A DNA stretch of 64,000 nt, taken from NCBI GenBank assembly GCA_028564925.1, contig CM053026.1:644575854-644639853 (forward strand). Reading direction: 5' to 3'. The notes beneath the pieces are model-generated. The model ran no database searches. It saw only the letters and a program-made list of their open reading frames with translations, and was not told the origin of the DNA. This document shows, in pieces, positions 1 through 11,140 of the stretch. The DNA is from Lithobates sylvaticus (taxonomy: Eukaryota > Chordata > Amphibia > Anura > Ranidae). Made by a program: the position numbers and the translations under genes. Positions within the stretch are counted from its first letter, which is position 1; every line of letters starts with the position of its first letter.

Positions 1-625
1 CACTCTCTTACCCTCTGGATTACAAGTTACTACAGACCATTATAGCTAGCAGAAGAAAAGAAGATTAAAGACTGTGTACTATTAACAAGATCTTGCAGCT
101 AGCTATTAAAGTAGGGGGAGCTCCCTTGTAGTTATACTGTATTCATTTGTTGTTCAGACTCATTGTCCTGTCATTTTACTTTAAAGTGACAGCACAATTA
201 TTGTAACCACCTAATTATCATAATTACAGTAAAATATACTTTTGGTTAAGTACCCTTTGTGTGGAGTATTGTTCTTCTCCCAGCAGGTGGAGCCATTGGA
301 TACCCAGCCATAATACAGGTATATTGTCATTATATTGTGTATTGTGGGGTTGTCTCTCACCATTTTATTCCACATCCACATCGCACCACAGCTGTGTCAA
401 GGGGACTGAGTCAAGTCAGTGGGGGTTCATTAGCAGAGTGCAGGCCCAAATTAATCAAGCAGCTCCTTCTGGGGTCAGTGCTGATCTCGCAGTGCATTAT
501 GGGGCGTTCCTTGGCACTTGAATTTCCCGCAAACTCCCCATAATGTTTGCTGTTCTGCAAACGGGCGAACACCTGATGTTCGAGTTGAACTTATGTTAGA
601 CTCGAACATCGAGCTCATCCCTAGT
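1..625. other. Intron 2 sequence, no gene recognised
   Basis: No exon or identifiable element was found here. Around 480-625 the sequence looks like the edge of an interspersed repeat, with short inverted stretches around TCGAACATCGAGCTC. Short open frames in this stretch overlap in several frames and resemble no protein I know. By position it belongs to intron 2 of the minus-strand PDGFRL gene. Confidence 0.4.
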
Positions 626-2052
626 ATTCTGCTACATATTTTTGGTATAAAACAAAAAAACCCAATAAGGGTATAATGATTGGTCTGCACAAAAGTTATA
701 GCGTCTACAATGTATGGGATATATATATATTTTTTAAATATTTTACTAGTAATGGCGACAATCAGCGACTGATAACAAACAAAATCTCCAGAGTTCGAAA
801 GTGATGTGACGGCAGTAGATATCGCCTAGGATTTCTATGGCTCCCGGTAAATGCACAGACCTTGCTGCCCTCCAAGGGTCAAGCGACACTCAATGGAAAC
901 ACTGTAGAAAAAATCAAAAGAGGGCGCACCAACATTGCGCATTACCCTAGTGGTGTTTATTGGTATAAAAAAAATCAAAATATACTCACAAACAAGTTGG
1001 TCATAAAGATATTTCAAAGTCCACAATGGACACAAAGCAACCAGGGACCCGCGGGACTGTGTCCAGCATGCCAGAGAACCTTCCAGATGGCTGGCGTGCT
1101 TGGAGGGGAGGCCCCCTCTTCCCTAGAGTCAAACTCTGCAACTTATATTTGGACTGTGGTATTTCCACAGACAGTCGGACACTAACTGACACTTTTAACA
1201 CTTTTTGGGGACCAGTGACACTAATACAGTGATCAGTGCTAGAAAATATGCACTGACACTGTCCTAATGACACTGGCTGGGAAGGGAGTTAACTATGTGC
1301 CTAGCTAGTGATTTTATGTACTGTGGGAGGTGCTTTTAATAGGGGAAGGCATGGATCTGTGACCATGCTTTGCAGGAACACAGGATCCATGCCTTCCCTA
1401 TTGACAGAACGGCGATCTGCCTTGTTTACATTACACCATTCTCCCTCTGTACCGAAGGATCGGCAGGTGCCGGTGTTCTGACAAGAACAGTCCGGCTATC
1501 ACCAAGTGTCCGCTGTGTACTGCGCATGCGCAGCGCATGTGCAGTACGGAGCAGAAGGATTTTCGGAAAATATCCGAAGATGAACGGCGCCTGCGCCGTG
1601 AGTCGAGGTGTAAGCCCCACCATGCAAGTGGACATAGGGCTACACAAACTTAGAGGGCCGCTCGCCGCGCTTCTGGCACGGCCTCGCTGCGCTCGGCTCT
1701 TTTATATTCTACCTCTATGTCCACTTGGATGGTGGGGCTTGAAAGTGGACTCACGGCGCAGGCGCCGTTCAGCTTCGATTTTCGGAATCTGGTAGTGCTG
1801 TGTACTGCTCATGCGCAGTACACAGCGGACACTTTCTGATGGGGGACAGAAAGTGATAGTACACCGGCAGACATCGAGTCCGCGGTACCCACCAATCAAC
1901 TCCTGCTGTATATATTAACAGCTGGAGTGGGCCGTTGGCGGCGCACATGCACGCCCCCTACCTGGAAGTGTTAGATCATGTACTAGGTAGGTGATCCAGC
2001 CCAGCAGTGCCACTTTGCCGCCATATATGTAAGTTATACGGTCGGCAAGTGG
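626..2052. mobile_element. TTAA-flanked DNA transposon, left-truncated
   Basis: The right end reads GGTCGGCAAGTGG followed by TTAA (2053-2056), the terminus shared by the most common element family of this window. Internal stretches match other copies: the Tctgctacatatttttggta and caaaagttatagcgtc stretches near 630-720 also occur near 55145-55215, and the 'tacagtgatcagtg' stretch near 1225 recurs near 4170 and 22455. The left terminus is missing. Positions 1505-1833 form an imperfect hairpin with GC-rich arms, which explains the open frames seen on both strands there. Confidence 0.55.
1505..1833. repeat. Imperfect hairpin inside the TTAA element
   Basis: The left arm begins with GTGTCCGCTGTGTACTGCGC and the right arm ends with its near reverse complement (around 1805-1833). 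Inner parts also pair: ACGGCGCCTGCGCCGTGAGT near 1583 with ACTCACGGCGCAGGCGCCGT near 1750. The arms are roughly 150 bases with indels. Confidence 0.6.
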
Positions 2053-2056
2053 TTAA

Positions 2057-2648
2057 ACAACTATACCAAACAGGTGCTAATGATCAACAAGACAATATGT
2101 GGGTTAAATTACAATAATTAATTCCTATGTATATATTTATATGCAGCTGGAAACTCTGTGGCTTTCGGCTGTGGCCATTGGTTAATCATTTTGATTGCTG
2201 GAACTCTGACTCACCAGCACTAATATTATCGCCCATTATTAGCTGACTGAGTTTAAAAACAGCAGCGGCACTCTCTCAGTCAAAGCAAGGACATAAACTG
2301 AGCACCGACTCTAATTGATAAACTTAAAGATGAGCAGGTTGTCCTTTCTTTTCCCCCATTTAGCAGTATACAGCAACAGAACAGGAACAGAGTGTAAGTT
2401 GTGTAGCCCTAAGGATTTCCACTGCATATTCCACAGTGCCATGCAGGGAAGGATCTAAAAAACCTTCACCAGCTTCATATATGCAAGAGTAAGCCAAACA
2501 ATGAATTATTAGATCAGCAAAAGAAAAGAATATAGCAAGACAGTTTCATTTGTATCTTATTAAGAGCAGAACTAAACCCACCAATTCAACTACCTCCCAA
2601 AACAGTTAGTGCATTCAAGACATGCCTCTGGTGATATCTGTGAGAATT
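2057..2648. other. Intron 2 sequence, nothing recognised
   Basis: AT-rich non-coding DNA with no open frame of note, terminal repeats or RNA gene visible. Confidence 0.4.
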
Positions 2649-2656
2649 GCCAGTTT

Positions 2657-3736
2657 CAGTGGCGGCTGGTGCTTAACTTTTTTGGCGGTGGCAGCAACGC
2701 TGTATCCTGGCCTAGGCCGTCAAGGCTCAGGCCTAGGGCAGCCCTTTGCAGGTGGGCAGCACGGAAAGAGTCCCTGCCGGCTTGTGTTACACTGTTAGTG
2801 TAGCGCCAGTCTTATGGGGTGGACTGGGCTGAGAGGCAAATTAGTCTAGCGCCCCCCATAAAGCGGCCGCACTGCTTCCGGTATGCGAGCAGCTGGCAGT
2901 CCACAACTGTAGGGGGGGGGGGGGCGCCGCTTCTAATTTTGACTGTCCTATCATCCTGGACCACAAACCTTCCTCACTGTGCTTTGTTTTCTGCTGCACC
3001 ATTGGCATGGTTATATCTTATATCTTCTTAGTCCTCTCCATAAAATTGTCAGAAATTTGTGCTTAAGGTAGAACTATAGCCAACACTTTTTTTTCCCATT
3101 TTGGATAGAATAAGGGAGGGTTATAGCCCCTGTCAGTTTTATTTTTTTAACATCCCTGTCCCATTGCAGAGATTTCCTTTCACTTCCTGCCCCATAGCCA
3201 AACAGGAAGTGAGAGGAAATCTATGTAAATTAAGGGAATCCATTGCCCCCCAGGCCCTCAGAACTAGTGTCTCCACTTGAAAATGTCAGGGCAGGTCTTA
3301 AACAGCAAAGGGTGTGGTCTTGACAGGAAGGGGTGGGTCATATTTAAATTAGGGGGTGCACTAGTTTAGTCAGGCCTAGGGCAGCACAAAACCTAAATAC
3401 AACCCCCCCCTGTCGGCACTCACCCCTCCAGGCTTGGGCTTCCACGACTTCTCCTCCCGGCTAATCTGGTCTTCTTTAGAACCACCCCCTGTCCTGGTTG
3501 GCCGGGAGGAGAAGCCTGAAACTGATAGCGAATATTGATTCGCTAGTGTCACAAGTGGGTGGGTTCGGGGCGCAGTGCTCTACTCCCCGAGCCCAACCCT
3601 TTTCAAGCCAATTAGAGCCTCAGGCTCTAATCATGTGCTTGAAAAAAAAAAAACTCATAGAACGCTATGAGTCTGGCGCCCCTCTTGCAAACTAGTGGGC
3701 AGCGCCCCTGGGCCCATTAGGAACCGGCCGCCACTG
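2657..3736. mobile_element. Non-autonomous hAT-type element with 8-bp TSD
   Basis: The ends are CAGTGGCGGCTGGT on the left and ACCGGCCGCCACTG on the right, an imperfect terminal inverted repeat. It is flanked by a perfect 8-bp target duplication, GCCAGTTT, at 2649-2656 and 3737-3744, the size expected for hAT transposases. There is no transposase frame. The interior (about 3055-3240) carries what looks like another frog repeat. Short CAGTGG/CCACTG ends plus the 8-bp duplication make hAT the best superfamily call. Confidence 0.8.
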
Positions 3737-3759
3737 GCCAGTTTGCTTATGTGAGCATG

Positions 3760-4447
3760 ACCAGGAAATTTTTTGCTATTCATCACTGTGCTATTTTAAC
3801 TGGTAGTTGCGCGGTCATGCAACATTGTACGCAAATTACATTTATATAATTTTTTCACACAAATAAAGCTTTCTTTTGGTGGTATTTGATCACCACTGTC
3901 ACAGTTTTTTTTATTTATTTTTTTATTATATAGATGAAAAAAGGATAACAAATTAGGATTTTTTTTTCTACTTTCTGTTATAAAACATATCCAATAAGAA
4001 AATTTAAAAATGTAATTTCTTCATGAATCTAAACCAAAATGTATTCTGCTACATGTCTTTGGTAAAAAAAATGGCAGTGATCAACGACTTGAGGGTGGTG
4101 GCCAATCTGGCACTAACAGTCACTGGCTGGGAGGGTTACTAACTAACACTGATGTCGCTAGTGAGACAAATACAGTGATCAGTGATAATACTGTACACTG
4201 ACACTGTACTAATGACACTGGCTTAAAAGGGGTTAACACCAAGGGGCAATCGAGGGGTAACTGTGTGCCTAACAATGTGTAAAGTGTGTAATGTGTGCTG
4301 CTTTTACTTTCTGATCTGGCTGTTTTTTCTCCCTGTTTTTCAGGGACAAGGAACAGCCAGATCGCTGTTCTTTGTACACAGAGTTCTTTGTTTTTGTAAT
4401 AAAGCCGCCCTGCAGCAGTATATATGCGGTGGGCAGTCTTTAAGTGG
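3760..4447. mobile_element. Fragment of TTAA-flanked element
   Basis: The interior shares the 'agctttcttttggtggtatt' stretch with copies near 22265 and 54980, and 'tacagtgatcagtgataata' with the copy near 22450. The right end is TTTAAGTGG followed by TTAA at 4448-4451. The left end is unclear and may have been disrupted by the adjacent hAT insertion. Confidence 0.55.
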
Positions 4448-4451
4448 TTAA

Positions 4452-4962
4452 TACGGTATTTTCTCTAAAGTGTCTTTTATGTAACATTTTTGTCATTTTT
4501 TTTCTATCTTTTGTAAACAATTTAAGAAAGCTTCATTGTTTTCTTTCAAGATCAAATCAAGATTATTTTGATCCGTTGTCGGATCATTCAAAGCAATAGC
4601 AGTAGGCTAGAAATAATTGAAATACAAATGTGGAAATGAATATATTTTACATTTTGAACATAGAAATGCTTTAATTGAACTTTTAAGGCCTAAATGGCTG
4701 GTGACATAGCTGTTAATATGTACAGCACCATAGTAACTGCAGATCTATAAAGAGGTTAAGATGTTTAGTCAAGTACATGAATTTTCACTTTTTTGCCTAG
4801 CCCTATACTTCAGACATTTATTTGAGGACTACAACTTGGGTCTTTTCCATTTGGAGTGAATGATACTTTCCCTAACAGCGCTGGCTCCTATTTACATAAT
4901 TTTGCGATTGCCTCAGTTCCTTTTTTTTTACTGAGCCTTGCTGCTTACTGAGTCTTGCAATC
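4452..4962. other. Intron 2 sequence, nothing recognised
   Basis: AT-rich intronic DNA without identifiable repeats, exons or RNA genes. Confidence 0.4.
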
Positions 4963-4966
4963 TTAA

Positions 4967-6465
4967 CCACTTACTGACCGCCGCACGACTATATACTTCC
5001 TGACAACCGAGGTACTCATCTCTTCAGGCGGCGGTTCGGTTAACGATAATGTTGGTCTCTCACCGTTATCGGCAGCGGGAGAGGGCCCCCCCGCCGCTCT
5101 CCCGCGCTCTCTGACGCTTACCGGAGCCGTCGGCAGGCGATCGGGTCCTATCCATGGCTGGGTATGGAGACGAGGCTAAGGGTTAGGGTTAGGGTTCTTC
5201 TGCCCATACGTCTTAAAGGCGCATTTTTTTGTTGTCATTTTTTTCTAATTAAAAAAAAAAAAAAAAAAATTATTTTATTGCATGTTAGTGTAAATATGAG
5301 ATCTGAGGTCTTTTTGACCCCAGATCTCATATTTAAGAGGACCTGTGATGCTTTTTTCTATTACAAGGGATGTTTACATTCCTTGTAATAGGAATAAAAG
5401 TGACCCAAATTTTTATTTTATTTTTAAAAAACAGTGTAAAAAATAAATAAAATAAATAAGAATTTTTTTTTTTATAGCGCCCCGTCCCGACGCGCTTGTG
5501 CGCAGAAGCAAACGCATATGTGAGTAGTGCCCGCATATGAAAACGGTGGTCAAACCACACATATGAGGTATTGCCACGATCGTTAGAGCGAGAGCAAAAA
5601 TTCTAGCTCTAGACTTTCTCGGTAACTCAAAACTTGCAACCTGTAGAATTTTTTAAACGTCGTCTATGGAGATTTTTAAGGGTAAAAGTTTGACGCCATT
5701 CCACGAGCGCCGCAATTTTGAAGCGTGACATATTGGGTATCAAGTTACTCGGCATAACATTATCTTTCACAATATATAAAAAAAAAAATTGGGCTAACTT
5801 TACTGTTGTCTTATTTTTTTATTCAAAAAAAGTGACATTTTTCCCCAAAAAAGTGCGCTTGTAAGACCGCTGTGCAATTACGGTGTGACAAAGTATTGCA
5901 ATGACCGCTATTTTATTCTCTAGGGTGTTAGAAAAACAATTTATGTTTGGGGGTTCTAAGTAATTTTCTAGCAAAAAAACGTGTTTTTAACTTGTAAACA
6001 CAGAGTCTGAAAAAGAGGCCCGGTCTTATGCCCCATACACACGGTCGGATTTTCCGATGGATTCTGTCCTATAGGACAATGTTGTCGGAAATTCCGACCT
6101 GGTGTAGGCACCATCGGACAGTTTCCATCGGATTGTCCGACGGACAAAGTTCTATCTCCTGCTGGATAAATTTTCCGACAACAAAGTCCGATCACACCAA
6201 TTCCGATCGTGTGTATCGAATTCCGACGGACAAAGTGCCACGCATGCTAAGATCACATTAAAAGACCAAAGCTATTGGCTACTAGCCTCTACGTAGTCCC
6301 GTCGTAGGCAACAAACGTCACCACGTTCAGAATGATCGGATTTTCCGACAACTTTGTCCGACCGTGTGTATGCAACACCAGTGTCGGACTAAATCCGTCG
6401 GACCAAATCCGATGGATTTGGTGGTCGGATTTTCCGACCGTGTGCATGGGGCTTTAAAGTGGGTG
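4967..6465. mobile_element. TTAA-flanked element carrying a Harbinger-type MITE
   Basis: It starts CCACTTACTGACCG directly after TTAA (4963-4966). The interior closely parallels the copy at 11427-12581: both share the 'ccttgtaataggaataaaag' block, the 'tctagggtgt' block, and 'tttgggggttct' followed by 'taattttctagc'. The degenerate right end lies just past a MITE inserted at 6029-6453. A short (TTAGGG)-like run at about 5177-5197 lies inside the element and is not a telomere. Confidence 0.65.
6029..6453. mobile_element. PIF/Harbinger-type MITE, copy A
   Basis: The ends are TGCCCCATACACACGGTCGG and CCGACCGTGTGCATGGGGCT, flanked by TTA on both sides (6026-6028, 6454-6456). The 425-bp length, terminal inverted repeats and TTA/TAA target duplication repeat in other copies of this window, and a 3-bp TWA duplication is the signature of PIF/Harbinger elements. 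There is no coding capacity. It sits inside the TTAA element starting at 4967. Confidence 0.8.
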
Positions 6466-6906
6466 GTTGTATACCCCCAATGCGGAAGTTGTACCTATAT
6501 GTAAGCCTATAATAAGGCTTACCTATAGGTACTGTAAATATCTCCTAAACGTGCGCCGTGTCATCGTAGTGTACACTAATGTCATTGGCGCATGTGCTAT
6601 GAAGAAACAGCCCTCCGTGCTGTTTCCTCACTAGCAAGTGCCGTGACTGACGGCTCCCCGTGCATGCGCGGGAGTGACATCACGCAACTCTGGCCAGTCA
6701 CAGAGCTGGAGTCTGTGGCCCCGGAGGGAAGAGGGTCGAAGGAAGATGGATGCGGCCACCATCGGGGACAGCGCGGGCTTCGTTTGCAGGTAAGTGGCAC
6801 ATAATGGGCTAGTATACGATGCATACTAGCCCATTACGCTTTTACTTTGCAGGGGATCTCTAATACCGATATGTCTAAGGACATGCAAGGTAACAAAATT
6901 GTCTAA

Positions 6907-7235
6907 TGCCGCGTACACACGACCGGACTTTCTGGCAAACTAGGTCCGAGGGAATTAGTCCGTCGGACAATCCGATCGTCTGTGGGCTAATCCGTTCCTT
7001 TTTCAGTAAAAAAATTTGGCGGACCTAGAAATAGAACCTGTTTCAAATCTATCCGACGGACCTAAATCGGGAAAAACATTTGTCTGTGTGCTGGTCCGAC
7101 GGACCAAATACGACGCAAGGGCAGCTATTGGCTACTGGCTATTTTTTTGTCCCGTTTACCTCACCACGTTCGAACGCGACTTTCGTATGTGGCCAAGTCC
7201 GTTCGTTCGGAAAGTCGGTCGGAACATTTTAGTTT
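6907..7235. mobile_element. Harbinger-type MITE, related family, right end lost
   Basis: The left end TGCCGCGTACACACGACCGG follows TAA (6904-6906). The body has the same scattered 'ccgacggacc' motifs as the other copies but is clearly a different subfamily. The expected right terminus is not visible; similarity fades near 7235. Confidence 0.6.
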
Positions 7236-7499
7236 AGACTAGCCACGTGCTAGCAGCTCTAAAACAACACCACAGGCGTTCTCTCCATACCATTGAAAAT
7301 CTAGATAAGAAAAGAGATTATACCAAGTAAATCTTATTTTAATAAAATAAAGCCTATCCAGGCTTACACTTTTGGCAGTGCAGTCTCAACAAAGTGTTGG
7401 CAACAAAAACACATTCCTCTAAAAAAACATTATTTATATTTAAATGGCACTTTACTAAGAATTTCTGATAATTTACCATTCTTCTGTAATCACTGTTAA

Positions 7500-8422
7500 A
7501 GTGATACTAAACATACAACGTTTAATTGCCATTTATTTATAAAGATCATACCATTGTATTTGATTTAATATAAAAAAGCATTTGAGTACCTTATTTAATC
7601 ATTGCTGTTTAGCAGTCACATGACGTTTTCCAGGTCTTTCCCATCCTCAGGGAAAGATCTGAGGGAGGAGTTTCTAGTAATCGGCTGATGTCTGCTCTAT
7701 AGCAGCAAAGGGCGTCTGGGTTATAAATCGGTGTCTGCACAGCTCTGATTGGTGCTCATTACATTTAAAAAAAAAAAAAACAGTTTGGAGAATAGAGAAT
7801 GAAAATAAATATGGGTTTTAAAGTGTTTTAAAGATGATTACAAATCTATATTTCAAAGCAAATGTATATATATATATATATATATAATTTTTTTTGCAAT
7901 ATCATGATGCAGGTAGAGTTTAAGTTGAATGACAATAGCTTTCACTTTGTTCACAAAGATATCTGGAGGAGGTTCTTTCACAACCCTCCAGCTTGTGTCT
8001 ATGGTTTGCAGGTGTTGGGACTGACAGGGAGCTGATGCCTCCATCAATCAACATTGTATATCCGCCACCAGAGTGTTTATCAATATGAGGACATGGTGGA
8101 GGAGAAAGGAAGTGGACTATCATTTACCACTGTTTATATGCCCACATGTGTGACTCTGTGGGCTGCACAGATAAGATAAAGGAGGAAATTAACAGCATAA
8201 AAAGGAACTGAAACTGAAGCATGCTCAGCAGATGTATCAAAGGCTGGTCTATACAATCTCTGGCTGCATCGGGACACAGGCAATGGGGGAGTTACAGTGA
8301 ACAGCAGGATCAACCAGTTTTTTTGCAATCTATAGAAAAAATGCTCTAGTGGAAAAATGAGTATGCACACAATGTAATATAGCATGTATTGACAGATTTT
8401 GAGAGTTGGGTTCATTGACACT
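7500..8422. mobile_element. TTAA-flanked MITE with AGTGATAC ends
   Basis: The ends AGTGATACTAAAC and TTCATTGACACT face each other and are flanked by TTAA at 7496-7499 and 8423-8426. A second element with similar ends lies at 21628-22117. There is no transposase frame; a short (TA)n tract sits at 7865-7886. The TTAA flank suggests piggyBac or Kolobok superfamily mobilisation. Confidence 0.55.
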
Positions 8423-8426
8423 TTAA

Positions 8427-8870
8427 ATTTAAGGGAATGCCAGTAGGTGCAAATTCTAGAATAGCCTGCGTGTTGATGGTGACGTATCTGTTAACCTGAA
8501 AAAAAAAAAAAAATTTCATAGTAAAAACTTAAAACAATATCAACCACTTTCGGGAAAAATCTTTTGCTACAGAAAAAGTTGAAAGATGATGCTTTTCGCC
8601 CAAATAAAAAAATCACATATCTTGAGCAACCAAAATGTAGGCATAGCTGTTGTCTTGCAATGGAAATGTTGTGGGATAAGGTTAACTTCTCAAAATTCCG
8701 ATCTGGTATGTCTCCCTCACATAGGTGAGAATGACGGGCCAGCACTTTATAAAGCAACAATATTTATTTAAAAAACATATTGTTTTGCAAATGTGTTATA
8801 GTTAGAGGAGAGCAGGGAAAAAAGGGCAAAGGTTCTCTTTAAGGACAGACATAGTACAAAAAAACAAAAT
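8427..8870. other. Intron 2 sequence, nothing recognised
   Basis: Non-coding AT-rich sequence between two elements. No terminal repeats or exon signals were seen. Confidence 0.35.
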
Positions 8871-8979
8871 TACCGTATATATTCGAGTATAAGCTGAGAT
8901 TTTCAGCCCTTTTTTTTAGGCTGAAAGTGCCCCCCTCGGCTTATACTTGAGTCGCCGCCGTCTGCCCACCTAATCAGCG

Positions 8980-9205
8980 GCCATTCCAGTGTTCAAAAGC
9001 CGCGCCTCCTCGTTTGTTATAGGCGGAACACTCAATTTCCCAGCAGCCAGTGTTTCCGCCTATCACGGACATCCTCTCACCCTCGTCCGTGGTATGAGGA
9101 TGAGCGGATGTCCGTGATAGGCGGAACACTGACTGCTGGGAAATTGAGTGTTCCGCCTATCACAGACAAGGAGGAGGCGCAGCTTTTGAATACTGGAATG
9201 GTGGC
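8980..9205. repeat. Long hairpin inside the pogo-like MITE
   Basis: Arms of about 95-100 bases (8980-9074 and 9106-9205) are near reverse complements, sharing 'aggcggaacactcaatttcc' and its complement. The opposite-strand open frames here with mirrored peptides are products of this palindrome. Confidence 0.75.
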
Positions 9206-9237
9206 CTTTTTTTTAATGATACGCAGATCCCTGCATT

Positions 9238-9366
9238 TTGACACACAGAGGCTGCATTTGGACACACAGAGGCTGCATATGGACACACAGAGGCTGCATA
9301 TGGACACACAGAGGCTGTAGAAGGACACACAGAGGCTTCAGAAGGACACACAGAGGCTACAGATCG
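9238..9366. repeat. 21-bp minisatellite
   Basis: About six tandem copies of a unit like GACACACAGAGGCTGCATTT plus one base; later units vary (GCATATG, GTAGAAG, TTCAGAAG). This explains the repetitive open frames on both strands. Confidence 0.85.
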
Positions 9367-9578
9367 GCACAGGTAGGCTGCAATGGACACAGGGAGGTAC
9401 ACAGTGAGGTATGCAGCTGCAGATGGGCATTGTTGACCCTCTTTTCCACTTACAGTAGCTGCTGCATTTCTCACCCTCGGCTTATACACAGGTCAATACG
9501 TTTTCCCAGTTTTTTTTTGTGGTAAATTAGGGGCCTCGGCTTATATTCGGGTCGACCTATACTCGAGTATATATGGTA

Positions 9579-10330
9579 ACCACATTTCACGATACACGCA
9601 TCTAGTGTAAATTGCTGCCATTATTTTGTAATGCTGTGAACTGAAGTACCATTCTACAGTTAAATGGGCCATATGAAAACAGTACAAGTACAAATTGAAT
9701 TACTTCTAGAATGAAGAAAAACTGACCAGAGGGAAGGGTGAAAATGTGGAATTCCAGAAATGCTAAGATCTTAAAATGACATGTGGTGAACCTGCCTGCT
9801 CAGCATTCAAAAAAACATTAAAAAATTAGTTAAAAATACATGTTCTGGCACAATACAGAGATATAAGCACTGAAGCATTCCTGTTTCCAGTAAAAGATTT
9901 TACAGCAATCCACATAATGTGCTAAAATATCAGGCTCCAATCAGGCAAGAGAATTTGTGGTTTGTGTGTACTGTATATTTCTCTTGGAAGTTGGTATGAA
10001 GACATATGGGACACTTGTGCCATAGTAACAGGATTTCTGAAGGCCCGAAGACAATCTTTCAGATACTAACTCTTAGGTAGCAGCGCTTGACTTTAAAGAT
10101 GAACTCTGGGCTAAAGGTTTAGGTGTAATTACACAATAGGATTACTGAGATGTAAATATTACTTACTGATGTGACAGCATTATGACATCTGAAGGCCCCA
10201 CACTTACCTCCTCAATGCCTAAAAGGGTTAAATCAAACAAAAGTCCTGCACATAGCATTGCATTCTGAATTTTTTTTCGAATTCAATATAGGCTTACATC
10301 AAGGAAATGCCCTTTAGCTGGAAACGGCCA
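9579..10330. other. Intron 2 sequence, nothing recognised
   Basis: Non-coding; no repeat ends, exons or RNA genes were recognised. Confidence 0.4.
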
Positions 10331-10649
10331 TACAGTTGGGTCCATATATATTTGGACACAGGCACAATTAAATTTTTTTCAGGTATTTACCGCAACATAT
10401 TCAAGCTATAGTTATATAATGGATATGGGCTGAAATTGCACACTCTCAGGTTTAATTTGAAGGTATGTACATCCAAATCGGAGGAAGGGTTTGGGAATTA
10501 CAGCTCTTAAGAATTGCCCTCCCCCATTTTTCAAGGGACCAAAAGTAATTGGACAATTGACTCAAAAGCTGTTTTATGGCCAGGTGTGGGCTACTCCTTC
10601 ATTATTTATTCATTAATTAAGCAGGTAAAGGGTCTGGAGTTGATTCTAA

Positions 10650-11073
10650 AGCCCCATACACACGGTCAGATTTTCCAACGGAAAATGTCCTATCGGACAA
10701 TGTTGTCGGAAATTCCGACCGTGTGTAGGCTCCATCGGACATTTTCCATTGGATTTTCCGACGGACAAAGTTTTATCTCCTGCTCTCAAATTTTCCGACA
10801 ACAAAGTCCTATCGGACTTTTTCCGATCGTGTGTAGCGAATTCCGACGGACAAAGTGCCACGCATGCTCAGATCACATTACAAGACCAAAGCTATTGGCT
10901 ACTAGCCTCTACGTAGTCCCGTCGTAGGCAACAAAAGTCACCACGTTCAGAATGATCGGATTTTCCGACAACTTTGTCCGACCATGTGTATGCAACACCA
11001 GTGTCGGACTAAATCCGTCAGAAAAAATCCGATGGATTTTGTGGTCGGATTTTCCGACTGTGTGTATGGGGCA
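10650..11073. mobile_element. PIF/Harbinger-type MITE, copy B, nested in Tc1
   Basis: The ends AGCCCCATACACACGG and TGTGTGTATGGGGCA are flanked by TAA (10647-10649, 11074-11076). It is 424 bp, nearly the same length as copies A and C. It lies in the 5' untranslated part of the older Tc1 element, so it is younger than that element. Confidence 0.85.
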
Positions 11074-11140
11074 TAAGTGTGGTATTTGCATTTGGAATCT
11101 ATTACCGTGAACCTACATCATGCATTCAAAGGTACTGTCC

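Larger units (their letters stand above)
8873..9576. mobile_element. TA-flanked MITE, Tc1/mariner superfamily (pogo-like)
   Basis: The ends CCGTATATATTCGAGTATA and TATACTCGAGTATATATGG are inverted and flanked by TA (8871-8872, 9577-9578). The outer CCGTAT and the inner 'gtataag' resemble the ends of the intact pogo-like transposon at 33860-35564, which suggests a pogo-type source, although the ends are not identical. It contains a hairpin at 8980-9205 and a minisatellite at 9238-9366, and no transposase. Confidence 0.7.

Noticed and set aside
1370-1795. 141-codon forward frame
   Set aside because: It lies over the GC-rich hairpin of a TTAA-flanked element and has no protein motif.
5177-5197. 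Telomere-like TTAGGG repeats
   Set aside because: Only about three units inside a transposon; too short to mark a telomere or fusion site.
9077-9525. Repetitive open frames rich in Cys, Val and Ser or in Thr, His and Arg
   Set aside because: They are translations of the 21-bp minisatellite and hairpin in the pogo-like MITE.
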